Shown: piece by piece, positions 8,718 to 17,666 of the stretch
How positions within the stretch are numbered: position 1 is the first letter of the stretch
Layout: every line of letters starts with the position of its first letter
Source: Chitinophaga polysaccharea
GTDB taxonomy: Bacteria; Bacteroidota; Bacteroidia; Chitinophagales; Chitinophagaceae
Reading direction: 5' to 3'
Assembly: GCF_007829335.1 (NCBI RefSeq)
Contig: NZ_VIWO01000007.1
Location: forward strand, 186,001-250,000
Length of the DNA stretch: 64,000 bases
The notes under the pieces: generated by a model
Told to the model about the DNA's origin: nothing
Databases searched by the model: none
Seen by the model: the letters and a program-made list of their open reading frames with translations, nothing else
Translations under genes and position numbers: made by a program

Positions 8718-9143
8718 TTATAGTTGGGGATTGATGAAGATTTTCATTTCACATTGTGCCATTACACGTCCTTCGTACATCACTTTTCCGGTTACCATGG
8801 TCGCGTTAAATACTTCGCTGCCTATTACGGTAGAGGTTTCAATCATCTGTCCTGCCGGCGGCAATTCCAGTATTTCCAGGTCTTTTACGGCGCCGATAAA
8901 TCCCAGGGGAACGGGTGTATTTTGTTGCTTGGCGATGTAGCCGATGCGGGCGGCGGCGGTTTGTGCGATATTTTCCATGAGGCCGGGAGCAGTGAGTACG
9001 CCATTTTCCACGAAAATGTTGTCGGGTGCAATATGCAATCCGGTACGGGTTAGCGGGCCATCTACTTCCAGGATACCACTGATCATTACAATTGGTGCAC
9101 GCTGTGGAATATACGCGGTAATATCGTCTGTATGAATAAACAT
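8718..9143 (-). CDS. FabZ/ApeP-type hotdog dehydratase-like protein
   Basis: A 141-residue single hotdog-fold protein. The central helix APGLMENIAQTAAARIGY corresponds to the FabZ/FabA helix that carries the catalytic acidic residue, so the Glu is kept. The GHFPG loop that holds the catalytic His of FabZ reads IFVENG here, so the His is missing from its usual place. It may be a dehydratase with a shifted active site, as in the variant dehydratases of aryl polyene clusters, or a non-catalytic partner. ATG at 9143 is chosen; the frame could also begin at GTG 9149. Confidence 0.75.
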   Translation of the reverse strand: MFIHTDDITAYIPQRAPIVMISGILEVDGPLTRTGLHIAPDNIFVENGVLTAPGLMENIAQTAAARIGYIAKQQNTPVPLGFIGAVKDLEILELPPAGQMIETSTVIGSEVFNATMVTGKVMYEGRVMAQCEMKIFINPQL

Positions 9144-9218
9144 CTGCACAAGTTATTATTAAAAAAGTAACACGAAATAAATAGAATTATACGAAATTAT
9201 TAACAGTATAAACACGGT

Positions 9219-10094
9219 TTATTCCCAAAAATCGTAATAATTGAACCACTGAACAGGGTAACGATGCACTTTTTCTTCTACCTGGCGGCCAAACTCCTGT
9301 AGTGCGGTTTCCACTCCTTCGTTCCGGCGGCCGTGATATTGCCGGGGTTCCGTGGCATAAAAATGATAATGGGTAGCAGATTCCTTGAAGGCAAATACTA
9401 CGGATACCGGCACCCGGAAGGTGGCTGCCAGCAAAAACGGGCCCATAGGAAAACGGGCATCCTGGCCCAGGAAAGGAATGGTAATGGTTTTGTTGCCTGG
9501 TAAAAAGCGATCGGCGTGCATACATACCATTTCCTGGTTACTCAGCGCGTCGTTAATGGCATAGATATGTGACAGGTCATCTTTAATCACGATAATATTC
9601 ATGTTCCGGTCGCCGGTTACGCCGGAAAGATATTCCTTGATCCGCTGGTGTTCCCCATCAAACATCACGATATTGATACGGGTTTCCAGGCGTTTGAAAA
9701 GGTGGCCTGCTACTTCCCAGTTGCCCAGGTGGGCACTCAACAGGATGCCGCCCTTACCGCCGGACACCATTTCCCGCAGGTAATGTTCGCCCTCAAATTC
9801 AAAGGTGAATGGATTGGCCATATCCGCCATTACCACCACCTTGTCGATGAGGGTTTGGCCAAATATGTAATAATTGCGGTACAGGCTGAGCAGGGAACGC
9901 CACCTGCCAAATCCTATTTTGGTGCGGAAATAACGGTAAATGGGTGCGGAAGAACTCCAGGAAAATGCAAAATAGTAGAAGGCCACAAATCTTAATAACA
10001 GATAAGCCGGCCATACTCCTCCATGTTTAAGCAGGAAAACAAAGCAACTATATCCGAACTTACTACCTTTTGATTTTCCTTGCCAGGATGGCAT
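9219..10094 (-). CDS. LpxL/HtrB-type lysophospholipid acyltransferase
   Basis: A 291-residue membrane-associated acyltransferase. It has an N-terminal hydrophobic stretch (residues 28-50), the catalytic H-x4-E box as SAHLGNWE near residue 128, and the downstream FLGQDARFPMGP and YPVQWFNYYDFW blocks typical of the lipid A late-acyltransferase family. In aryl polyene clusters such enzymes attach the polyene to a lipid or a second head group; in flexirubins the polyene acid is esterified to a dialkylresorcinol, which could be this enzyme's acceptor. Its ATG shares one base with the TAA of the ACP gene (TAATG), so the ACP probably delivers the acyl donor. Confidence 0.88.
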   Translation of the reverse strand: MPSWQGKSKGSKFGYSCFVFLLKHGGVWPAYLLLRFVAFYYFAFSWSSSAPIYRYFRTKIGFGRWRSLLSLYRNYYIFGQTLIDKVVVMADMANPFTFEFEGEHYLREMVSGGKGGILLSAHLGNWEVAGHLFKRLETRINIVMFDGEHQRIKEYLSGVTGDRNMNIIVIKDDLSHIYAINDALSNQEMVCMHADRFLPGNKTITIPFLGQDARFPMGPFLLAATFRVPVSVVFAFKESATHYHFYATEPRQYHGRRNEGVETALQEFGRQVEEKVHRYPVQWFNYYDFWE

Positions 10095-10351
10095 TATACC
10101 AGTTCTTTTTGTTGTACACGAGTAGCTACATAATTGTAGAAATCCTGGAAAGTAACGATAGATTGAAAATCTTCCGGATTTACTTTAAATCCGAAGTTAT
10201 CTTCTATGACTACCACCATGTCGATATAATCCAGGCTGTCGAGATCCAGCGTGGATTTCATATTCGCTTCCGGGCTGATTGATTCGGGGTTTGCTTCAAA
10301 CTCCTCTACCAGGAACTTATTCGTAACAGTTACAATTTCTCTAATGTCCAT
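10094..10351 (-). CDS. Acyl carrier protein 2
   Basis: An 85-residue acyl carrier protein. The phosphopantetheine site is LDLDSLDYIDM with Ser39. Helix II is more acidic and less branched than in the ACP at 3100. Its stop codon overlaps the acyltransferase start by one base. It follows the FabF-like ketosynthase gene after a 91-bp gap that shows no hairpin or promoter I can support. Confidence 0.93.
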   Translation of the reverse strand: MDIREIVTVTNKFLVEEFEANPESISPEANMKSTLDLDSLDYIDMVVVIEDNFGFKVNPEDFQSIVTFQDFYNYVATRVQQKELV

Positions 10352-10442
10352 ATTGTGTGAAATCAGATATAGGTTCGTTTTAAAATATTTTTACTTTGTG
10401 TTGGTCTAACGATCCTGATCCAGGGGCCAAAGTTAAGGATAT

Positions 10443-11669
10443 TTATTTTCCATTCCACCCTCTTACGATGAGAGAAGAGTTAGTTCCGCCAAAGCCAAAG
10501 GAATTAGACAAAAATATATTAAAATTTTTATCAAGTGTATGAGTCACAATATTTAGCCTGGCAGCATCATCGTCGGGGTTTTCCAGGTTAATATTGGGTG
10601 CAATAAAGCTGTGTTGCATCATCAGCATGGAATATACAATTTCGCTGGCGCCGGCCATCCAGCATTCGTGGCCGGTCATAGATTTGGTGGAGCTGACATA
10701 TGGCTTTGATCCGCCAAACACTTCATGAATTGCTTTTGCCTCACTGGCATCGCCGGCGGCGGTAGAAGTGGCATGTGCATTAATATATTCAATATCACCG
10801 GGTTGTAGCCCCGCGTCCTGTAAAGCAATTTGCAGGGAACGTACCGGCCCGTCTACTGTAGGGTTGGAAATATGACCGCCATTGGAAGAAAAGCCATATC
10901 CCAGCACTTCGCCTAAGATAGTAGCTCCCCTACGCTGGGCCGACTCCAGGCTTTCCAGGATCACAGTAGCAGCGCCACCGCTGGGCACCAGGCCATCGCG
11001 ATCGCGGTCAAACGGGCGTGAAGCACGCGTAGGATCATCCTCGCGGGTAGAAAATGCCGCGATGGCGTCAAAATTGCCCATCGCATACAGGTTTACTTCC
11101 TGGGCGCCTCCACAGATCACCGCATCCTGCATTCCATTGCGGATAAACATATACCCCAGCCCAATAGCATGGGAACCGCTGGCACAGGCAGCACTGACGG
11201 TGAAATTCACGCCACGCAGCTTAAAAATGGTGGCCAGGTTCATATTCACGGTAGAATTCATGGTCTGGAACACAGAACCGGAACCTACCAGCATCGTATC
11301 TTTTTTGGCCCGCATAATATCGTTCGCTTCCACTACGGGCTTAGCAGAACTATCGTTGCCATATAAGAGTCCTATCGGGGTTTTATCAATGTATTCGGGC
11401 GTCATATTGGCCTGGGCCAATGCCTCACGGGTAGCCATATACGCAAATTCCGCCTGCTCAGGCATCATCAGCCTGGCCCGGCGGTCCAGCAATCCTTTCA
11501 GCTCCGGCCGCTGTATAGCGCCGGTGAGCCCTGAACGATAGCCAAAGGCTTTCCTTTCGGGATCCAGTACAATACCGGATTTACCCGCATACAATGAATC
11601 CCTCACCTCCTGCATATCCTTTCCGATGCAGGAGTAGATTCCCAACCCAGTGATCACTACTCTGTTCAT
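10443..11669 (-). CDS. Beta-ketoacyl-ACP synthase II (FabF-like)
   Basis: A 408-residue ketosynthase close to standard FabF length and plan. The triad is complete: Cys162 in SAACASGSHA, His in NAHATSTAAGD and His in KSMTGHECWMAGA. The C-terminal FGFGGTNSSL block is present. In the operon it sits between the ketoreductase and ACP 2, so the set KR-KS-ACP probably makes the core elongation module that repeatedly extends the coumaroyl starter. The GHECWMAGA wording replaces the usual GHTLGAAG, a variation common in aryl polyene ketosynthases. Confidence 0.93.
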   Translation of the reverse strand: MNRVVITGLGIYSCIGKDMQEVRDSLYAGKSGIVLDPERKAFGYRSGLTGAIQRPELKGLLDRRARLMMPEQAEFAYMATREALAQANMTPEYIDKTPIGLLYGNDSSAKPVVEANDIMRAKKDTMLVGSGSVFQTMNSTVNMNLATIFKLRGVNFTVSAACASGSHAIGLGYMFIRNGMQDAVICGGAQEVNLYAMGNFDAIAAFSTREDDPTRASRPFDRDRDGLVPSGGAATVILESLESAQRRGATILGEVLGYGFSSNGGHISNPTVDGPVRSLQIALQDAGLQPGDIEYINAHATSTAAGDASEAKAIHEVFGGSKPYVSSTKSMTGHECWMAGASEIVYSMLMMQHSFIAPNINLENPDDDAARLNIVTHTLDKNFNIFLSNSFGFGGTNSSLIVRGWNGK

Positions 11670-11746
11670 AAGCCGATAGCATTTATTCCGCTAACTTACA
11701 ATACGATAATTTATAACATTAATAGCTATCTGCTATTAGTGACAGT

Positions 11747-12475
11747 TTACGTGTGCAATCCTCCATTGATATTCAGCACCTCGCCGGTAATATACCCGGC
11801 CGCTTTGGAAGCCAGGAAGGCTACTGCTTCGGCAACTTCTTCCGGTGTACCAAAACGGTTCATCGGCACCTGCGCAGCCAGCTCTTTTTCGTTGAGTTCT
11901 GCCGTCATGTCTGTTTTGATAAAGCCGGGGGCAATTGCATTCACAGTGACGCCTCTTTTTGCCACTTCCTGTGCCAGGGCTTTGGTAGCACCGATAACGC
12001 CGGCCTTCGCAGCAGAATAGTTGGTTTGACCCGGAAGACCTTTAATACCAGATAATGATACCATGTTGATAATGCGTCCGTAACGCTTTAGCAGCATCTG
12101 GTTCAGTACCTGTTTGGTAACATAATAAAAACCATTCAAACTGATATTCAGCACATTGGTCCATTGCGCTTCGTTCATCCAGAACATCAGGGAATCTTCC
12201 CGGATGCCGGCATTATTAACGAGTACTTCTATTTGTTGTTCTTTATTATTTTCCAGCCAGCTACCCAGCACCTGCTGTACTTCGGCAGCATCGCCTACGT
12301 TGAACTGCAACAGCTCACCTGTGCTGCCTTTGGCTTTCACGGCTTCCAGGGTTTCCTGTGCCGCTGCTTCATTGCCTTTGTAGTTAATGAGTATATGATA
12401 TCCTGCTTCGGCCAATCTGGTACATACTGCCCTGCCTATTCCTCTCGACCCACCGGTTACTAATGCACATTTCAT
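11747..12475 (-). CDS. 3-oxoacyl-ACP reductase (FabG-like)
   Basis: A 242-residue short-chain dehydrogenase. The NADPH-binding GGSRGIG (residues 8-14), NNAG (87-90) and the catalytic Ser140, Tyr153 and Lys157 (YSAAK) are all present, and the C-terminal VLNINGG ending is typical of FabG. It would reduce the keto group of each new unit before dehydration to give the conjugated polyene. No enoyl reductase is present in the window, as expected when double bonds are kept. It follows the ammonia-lyase gene by 48 bp in the same operon. Confidence 0.93.
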   Translation of the reverse strand: MKCALVTGGSRGIGRAVCTRLAEAGYHILINYKGNEAAAQETLEAVKAKGSTGELLQFNVGDAAEVQQVLGSWLENNKEQQIEVLVNNAGIREDSLMFWMNEAQWTNVLNISLNGFYYVTKQVLNQMLLKRYGRIINMVSLSGIKGLPGQTNYSAAKAGVIGATKALAQEVAKRGVTVNAIAPGFIKTDMTAELNEKELAAQVPMNRFGTPEEVAEAVAFLASKAAGYITGEVLNINGGLHT

Positions 12476-12523
12476 GAATTACATATTTCGGTTCTCAAAT
12501 AATGGTTAACCTTTCATCGCTGT

Positions 12524-14059
12524 TTAGCATTGCACAGGTACGTTTTTCAGCAGGTACTCCTTAATCTTTTGAAGATCCTTGTAACGCGGGCTGTCTTCAA
12601 TAAATTTAGGGAAAATTGCTCTCACTTCCTCGTACACCTTGTGGGAGAAACCTGCCAGGCGATCCTGGCATTGCAGGTAATCTACCGCCTGCAGCATCGT
12701 CATTACCTGGATAGCCAATACCTGGAAGGTATTATCTATTACTTTGCTCGTCATCACGGCGGCATTACACCCCATGCTCACAATATCCTGGTTATCGTTG
12801 TTGTTGGGAATACTGTGTACATACATCGGGAAAGACAAGGTTTGATTTTCCGCCACTGTAGAGGTAGCCGTAAACTGTACACCCTGCATTCCAAAATTGA
12901 AGCCAAGTTTACCCAGGTTCATAAACGGCGGGAATTTGTGATTCAATTTTTCATTCATCAGGTAGTTCAATTGTCTTTCAGCCAGCATCGACAGCTTGGT
13001 GATAGCGATCTTGATCTTATCCATTTCCAGCGATACATAATCGCCATGGAAGTTACCGCCGTGGAACACGTTTTCCAGGTGATGATCTACTACCGGGTTG
13101 TCGCTCACGGAATTCAATTCCTGCACTACCAGTTTCTCTGCCTGTGCCAGCGTATCATACACAGGACCCAGGATCTGTGGTACGCAGCGCAGGGAATAGT
13201 ATTCCTGTACTTTATCTTTAAATATTTCTTCTTCCAGCTCTTTATACAGGTGATCCGGGCGATGGCGTACCATTTTGCTGCCCTTCAGGATTTCCCGCAT
13301 TTTGGCGGCTATCTGTTGCTGTCCTTCGTGTTTTTTTACCGCATTGAGTTCTGCAGAGAGATGATCATCAAATGCTTCTACTATTTCATTGATCATAGCC
13401 GACAGGGTTATCGACCAGCCCAACAGCTTCTTAGCCTCAATGAGGTTTACCAGTCCTATACCCGTCATAGCGGAGGTACCATTAATAATGGCCAGGCCTT
13501 CTCTCACATGAATATCGATAGGCTTGAGATTCAGCCGCTCAAATACTTCTGCCGTAGGCTGAAACTTATCTTCATACCACACTTCGCCTTCGCCGATCAG
13601 TACCAGGGCCAGGTGGGCCAGCTGTACCAGGTCGCCGCTGGCGCCTACGCCGCCGTGTTCGAATACACAGGGGTATACATTTTTATTGATCAGGTCTTTC
13701 AGCAGGTGTACTACTTCCGGATGGATGCCGGAATGCGCCTGCATAAAACTGCTCAAACGTGCAATCATCAATGCTTTGGTATGCAGAGGCGACATACATT
13801 TGCCCATACCGGAGCTATGGCTGCGAATCAGGTTATACTGCAATTGGAAGGTATCTTCATCGCTGATGCGGTATTGGGCCATAGGACCAAAACCGGTGTT
13901 GATACCATAAATCAGTTTCTTTGCTGAAAATTTTTCGAGGAATACAAAACTGGCTTCTACCTGTTGCAGTGCTGCTGCTTCCAGCGTCAGTTCTTCACCA
14001 CCCAAAAGCACCCTGTACACTTCTTCCAGGGACAGTGCCTTACTTCCTATTGCAACCAT
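12524..14059 (-). CDS. Aromatic amino acid ammonia-lyase, probably tyrosine ammonia-lyase
   Basis: A 511-residue member of the HAL/PAL/TAL family. The Ala140-Ser141-Gly142 triad that forms the MIO cofactor is in GGVGASGDLVQ; the lid Tyr51 is in YGINTGFGP; the selectivity pair is Ser80-His81 in NLIRSHSSG. The SH pair matches histidine lyases, but by memory the same RSHSSG wording and the surrounding sequence occur in the characterised tyrosine ammonia-lyase of Flavobacterium johnsoniae. As first gene of a polyene cluster it would turn tyrosine into 4-coumarate, the aryl starter. No hut genes are near, which argues against histidine degradation. A coumarate-activating ligase is not seen in the window. 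Confidence 0.88.
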   Translation of the reverse strand: MVAIGSKALSLEEVYRVLLGGEELTLEAAALQQVEASFVFLEKFSAKKLIYGINTGFGPMAQYRISDEDTFQLQYNLIRSHSSGMGKCMSPLHTKALMIARLSSFMQAHSGIHPEVVHLLKDLINKNVYPCVFEHGGVGASGDLVQLAHLALVLIGEGEVWYEDKFQPTAEVFERLNLKPIDIHVREGLAIINGTSAMTGIGLVNLIEAKKLLGWSITLSAMINEIVEAFDDHLSAELNAVKKHEGQQQIAAKMREILKGSKMVRHRPDHLYKELEEEIFKDKVQEYYSLRCVPQILGPVYDTLAQAEKLVVQELNSVSDNPVVDHHLENVFHGGNFHGDYVSLEMDKIKIAITKLSMLAERQLNYLMNEKLNHKFPPFMNLGKLGFNFGMQGVQFTATSTVAENQTLSFPMYVHSIPNNNDNQDIVSMGCNAAVMTSKVIDNTFQVLAIQVMTMLQAVDYLQCQDRLAGFSHKVYEEVRAIFPKFIEDSPRYKDLQKIKEYLLKNVPVQC

Positions 14060-14100
14060 TTTATCTTAAATTAAATTATTTGTATATGTAAAAAAGTGCT

Positions 14101-14131
14101 CAAAATTAGCATAAAGCTGGATTTATCCAAA
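14101..14131 (-). promoter_or_regulatory. Predicted promoter of the aryl polyene operon
   Basis: On the minus strand a TTTG (14131-14128) is followed after 19 bp by TAATTTTG (14108-14101), an exact fit to the Bacteroidota -33/-7 form TTTG...TAnnTTTG. Transcription would start near 14095, about 35 bases before the ammonia-lyase ATG. It is the only such site I found upstream of the whole cluster. Confidence 0.5.
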
Positions 14132-14209
14132 TAATTAACAACCCTCTGTCCCGATTTCCGGGTATTTACGTATGTGGTTACTACTTATTTTCGTTTTGGG
14201 GAACAGGCT

Positions 14210-15499
14210 TTACTCTTCCGTTGCTTGAGGTGGCGGTGTAACCAGCACTTTATCGATACGATGTGCATCCATGTCCACTATCTCAAAGGTAAAATCGCGC
14301 CAGGTGAATTTCTCACCGGTTTGCGGTATATGTTCCAGGTGATGCAGGATAAAACCGGCAAGGGTATCGAAATCCTGCTCAAATTCGGTCATCCAGTCTT
14401 CCTTATCAAATTCTTCCAGGAAATCATAAAATGGGATCTGGGCATCTACCAGCCAGGTACCATCTTCCCGCAGTACCATTTCATAATCATCCACATCGGC
14501 GGTTTCCGGCATATCTCCCACAATCGCTTCCAGGATGTCATTCAGGGTGATCATTCCCAGGAAAGTACCGTACTCATCTACAATAAACGCAGCGTGGAGG
14601 TGGGTTTCCTTAAACTTTTCAAGTACCTGGTAGGCGCTGTTATTCTCCGGTACAAACAAAGGTTTCCGGATCATATCTGCCAGCGGAACCGATTTATCGG
14701 CCACCCGGTACAGGTCTTTGATGGTGATCAACCCTTTAATACTATCTATTTGCCCGTCGCACACAGGGTATACAGAGTGCAGGCTGTCGTGGATTTTCTG
14801 GTGATAACTGCCAGTAGCCTCGTTAATATCCAGCCAGGTGATATCGTTTCGGTACGTCATCAGGGAGGTGATGTTACGGTCGCCCAGGTGAAATACCCTT
14901 TCTATAATTTCCTGCTCTGTTTCTTCGATGGCGCCGGAACTGGTGCCTTCGTTGATAATCGCCTTAATTTCTTCTTCCGTTACATGCGGTTCGCCGGTCT
15001 GTACACTGAATAACTTCACCAGTACATTGGTGGAGGCAGACAATAACGCGATGAAAGGATAGGTAAGCCAGGAAAGCACCTGCATAGGTTTGGCCATTGT
15101 TTTGGCGATGGATTCCGGCTTGGCCATACCAATGCGCTTGGGCACCAGTTCGCCCAATACCAGGGAAAAGTAGGTAATGACAATCACTATGATAACAGTA
15201 GCAGCCATGCCGCTGTAAGGCTGTATCAACGGAAAGGTGTTGAGCCAGGCCATCACATCAGCTTTGATGTTCTGACCAGAGTAAATACCCAGTAAGATGC
15301 CGATCAGGGTAATACCAATTTGTACAGTAGAAAGAAAAGTGTCCGGACTGTTCGCAAGCTTCAGTGCGGCCTTTGCTTTTTCATCCCCTTTATTGGCCTG
15401 GTTTTCCAACCGGTTTTTCCGGGCCGAGACCATTGCTATCTCCGACATCGAGAACAGGCCATTCAATAAAATAAGGATGAGGATAATGACGACTTCCAT
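14210..15499 (-). CDS. CNNM/HlyC family transporter with CBS domains
   Basis: A 429-residue inner-membrane protein. Order: CNNM (DUF21) domain with about four hydrophobic segments and the SEIAMVSARKNRLE motif (residues about 15-190), a CBS pair (about 205-330, with ITLNDILEAIVGDMPE) and a C-terminal CorC/HlyC domain (about 345-420, DTLAGFILHHLEHIPQ). Relatives act in magnesium or other cation export. ATG at 15499 is preferred over an in-frame TTG at 15529, which would overlap the ZIP gene. It is the last gene of a four-gene minus-strand group and lies upstream of, but separate from, the pigment operon promoter. Confidence 0.9.
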   Translation of the reverse strand: MEVVIILILILLNGLFSMSEIAMVSARKNRLENQANKGDEKAKAALKLANSPDTFLSTVQIGITLIGILLGIYSGQNIKADVMAWLNTFPLIQPYSGMAATVIIVIVITYFSLVLGELVPKRIGMAKPESIAKTMAKPMQVLSWLTYPFIALLSASTNVLVKLFSVQTGEPHVTEEEIKAIINEGTSSGAIEETEQEIIERVFHLGDRNITSLMTYRNDITWLDINEATGSYHQKIHDSLHSVYPVCDGQIDSIKGLITIKDLYRVADKSVPLADMIRKPLFVPENNSAYQVLEKFKETHLHAAFIVDEYGTFLGMITLNDILEAIVGDMPETADVDDYEMVLREDGTWLVDAQIPFYDFLEEFDKEDWMTEFEQDFDTLAGFILHHLEHIPQTGEKFTWRDFTFEIVDMDAHRIDKVLVTPPPQATEE

Positions 15500-15521
15500 A
15501 TATGAGCCTAAAAATAAAGAA

Positions 15522-16253
15522 TTATTCAAATATCAGGGTAAGAAATGCCAATAGCAGCCCTATGGCGATGGCCAATACCTTCTTCCGGCTGAGTTCATGA
15601 TGTTTCGTACCACTCTCGTAAAAGATGGTGGTGGAAATATGCAGGAAAGCGCCCACTACCAATGCCACTACATACAGGAGATAGTGCTGTACCACTTCAA
15701 AACGGTTACCCATCCAACCCGCCAGCAAAGCTGCTATGGGGGTTACCAGGGCAAAACATACCAGGATACTCCATAATTCCGACCGTTTCTTATGAGCATG
15801 TATCATCACCGTCATCAGGGTCAGGGCCTCCGGTATTTTGTGCGCCGCCACCCCTGCCATCAGGGAAGGTAATGCCGACTGATCATCATATTTGAAGCCC
15901 AGGGGAATGCCTTCCATGAATGCATGGATGGAAAGTCCCAGCAGCAGCGGTGTTACCGCAATGTGATGGTGATGTTCTTGTGGCAAATGAGTATGCCCAT
16001 GCTCCATTCCATGCGACAGTTGCTGCAAAAACACCTGCAGGAAAAAACCCAGCACAATATATACGCCAGCCTGATGCCCCAGCTCATGATATACTTCCGG
16101 TAGCAGGTGCATGATCACCACACCAAACAGGAAAGCCCCCGTGAAAGCCAGGAGGTAAATAGAAAAGTTGGCGCTGACACGCTTGATAGTCATGGGAATC
16201 AACCCACCGCCAACAGTGGCAGCCAGTATTAATATCAGATAGTTCCAGTTCAT
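15522..16253 (-). CDS. ZIP family metal transporter
   Basis: A 243-residue polytopic membrane protein. The ZIP signature helices are present: SIHAFMEGIPLGF (TM4-like, metal-binding His and Glu) and AHKIPEALTLM (TM5-like HKIPE). A His-rich cytoplasmic loop lies between (HGMEHGHTH and HHHH, residues about 85-100), as expected for zinc or iron uptake. It overlaps the PAP2 gene by 4 bp (ATGA) and ends 22 bp before the CNNM gene, so metal uptake and cation efflux may be co-expressed. Confidence 0.9.
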   Translation of the reverse strand: MNWNYLILILAATVGGGLIPMTIKRVSANFSIYLLAFTGAFLFGVVIMHLLPEVYHELGHQAGVYIVLGFFLQVFLQQLSHGMEHGHTHLPQEHHHHIAVTPLLLGLSIHAFMEGIPLGFKYDDQSALPSLMAGVAAHKIPEALTLMTVMIHAHKKRSELWSILVCFALVTPIAALLAGWMGNRFEVVQHYLLYVVALVVGAFLHISTTIFYESGTKHHELSRKKVLAIAIGLLLAFLTLIFE

Positions 16254-16828
16254 GATGCGAGTTCGGGCTCCAGTCTTATACGGCGTTGAAAGAAACTACC
16301 GCTGAGCAGCCCGATTAAAATACCCAGTAAAGCACCTCCCAATACGTCTAACGGATAGTGCACGCCTACATAGATCTGTGCATAGGCAACAATAGCTGCC
16401 CATGCAAAAAATAACCAGGCATACCGGTCAAAAGCTGATTTTAAAGTTATGAAACAAAAGGTTGCCAGGGCAAAATGATTGGCCGCATGGTTGGAAGTAA
16501 AGCTGCCACTCATCGGACAATATACCACCAACACCCGTGCATAATGCGATACTACCGGGTCCCGGCAGGGTCGTATCCTTCCCACAGCACCCTTCAGGTA
16601 TAAACTGGCCTGATCGGATACCCCGAAGCAAAGCAGGAAAAACAGGATCCAGAACAGCCCTTTCCAGCCATAGTTAATAGTTACAAACAAACCCAGGAAA
16701 AGGTATAACGGCGCCCATACATAAGGTTCCCGCACAAAAGGCAGCAGCGCATCTAAAAATGCGTTGTGCCATTGGCCATTGATATGAAAGAATAGTCTAA
16801 GATCCTCACGGAGAATAGATTCCAGCAT
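16250..16828 (-). CDS. PAP2-family membrane phosphatase
   Basis: A 192-residue membrane protein with the three acid-phosphatase motifs: KGAVGRIRP (K-x6-RP), SGSFTSNHA (variant of PSGH) and YVGVHYPLD (H-x3-D). About five hydrophobic helices surround them. Family members dephosphorylate phosphatidate, undecaprenyl pyrophosphate or related lipids at the outer face of the inner membrane. Undecaprenyl-pyrophosphate phosphatase is a plausible role but the substrate cannot be read from sequence. It starts 2 bp after the methyltransferase stop. Confidence 0.87.
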   Translation of the reverse strand: MLESILREDLRLFFHINGQWHNAFLDALLPFVREPYVWAPLYLFLGLFVTINYGWKGLFWILFFLLCFGVSDQASLYLKGAVGRIRPCRDPVVSHYARVLVVYCPMSGSFTSNHAANHFALATFCFITLKSAFDRYAWLFFAWAAIVAYAQIYVGVHYPLDVLGGALLGILIGLLSGSFFQRRIRLEPELAS

Positions 16829-16830
16829 GG

Positions 16831-17574
16831 CTATAATTTTGTGGCTACGATAATCAGTCGCGGTGAGCGCTGCGCATCGTAGCTGTTAAAGTGATAATCT
16901 CCGAAAATTTCCGTTATCTGAAGCCCCTGTTTGACAAACATACGCTCAAAATCCGCCCGGGTAAAGGCATTTACACTTTCAGTATAAGCGGCCCTGCGCA
17001 TTTTCACTTTATCAAGGATGTTGATCTGCTTCATAAACTTATGATCGTTCAGCTCCCTGTGGATATCAAATACCACTCCCTCATCTTCCTTCACCTCATC
17101 TGTTACCAGGTGCGCAGCCACATACTCGCTGTTCAGGTAGTCCAGTACCAGTCTTCCGCCAGGCTTCATCGCATTCTTAAGCGTTCGCAACGCATTGTCA
17201 TTATCCCGTTGCGAGTCAAAATAGCCGAAGCTGGTAAAAAAGTTAAATACTACGTCGAAATAATTGACCCAAAAAGGTAAGCGCATATCATGCTGGAAAA
17301 AGCTCAGGTGGTCGTTTTCCAATTTTTTTGCCACATTAATGCTTTCGATAGACAGATCGATCCCGGTTACATTATAGCCTTTGTCGGCCAGGTATTTGGC
17401 GTGACGGCCCTTTCCGCAGGCCACATCCAGCATTTCTGCGTCGGCAGCGGGATGCAGGTAAGTCAGCAGCTTGTCGATAAAAGCCGCCGCCTCCCTGTCG
17501 TCACGATGACTGTACAACAAATGATAATAGGGAGAATTAAACCAATCCTTAAACCAAAGTTTATCTACTTCCAT
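16831..17574 (-). CDS. Class I SAM-dependent methyltransferase
   Basis: A 247-residue methyltransferase with motif I MLDVACGKGRHAKYLADKG (residues about 48-66), the acidic VTGIDLS strand 2 end, and a post-motif FFTSFGYF segment. It belongs to the general methyltransferase-25-like group. No substrate-binding domain is recognisable. It is the first gene of the run methyltransferase-PAP2-ZIP-CNNM, with junctions of 2 bp, a 4-bp overlap and 22 bp. Confidence 0.85.
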   Translation of the reverse strand: MEVDKLWFKDWFNSPYYHLLYSHRDDREAAAFIDKLLTYLHPAADAEMLDVACGKGRHAKYLADKGYNVTGIDLSIESINVAKKLENDHLSFFQHDMRLPFWVNYFDVVFNFFTSFGYFDSQRDNDNALRTLKNAMKPGGRLVLDYLNSEYVAAHLVTDEVKEDEGVVFDIHRELNDHKFMKQINILDKVKMRRAAYTESVNAFTRADFERMFVKQGLQITEIFGDYHFNSYDAQRSPRLIIVATKL

Positions 17575-17600
17575 AATTGTGGCAGTTACTGGCTGGTAAG

Positions 17601-17650
17601 CTTTAGCCGTTAGCGTTTCAGCAAATGCGCTAAAACGCCAACGGCTAAAG
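17601..17650. terminator. Hairpin between the membrane sulfatase-fold gene and the methyltransferase gene
   Basis: Arms 17601-17618 and 17633-17650 are complementary at 17 of 18 positions with a 14-base loop. No long T tract follows on either strand, so it may be a factor-assisted terminator or an RNA-stabilising hairpin at the 3' end of the gene at 17667. Confidence 0.5.
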
Positions 17651-17666
17651 ACCTGTTGCCAAACAG

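Noticed and set aside
12530..13927. 465-residue open frame on the plus strand
   Set aside because: Lies fully antisense to the ammonia-lyase gene, no recognisable domain, codon pattern of a shadow frame.
12524..14059. Histidine ammonia-lyase of a histidine degradation pathway
   Set aside because: No hutU, hutI or hutG nearby, and the gene leads a polyene cluster; tyrosine is the more likely substrate despite the Ser-His pair.
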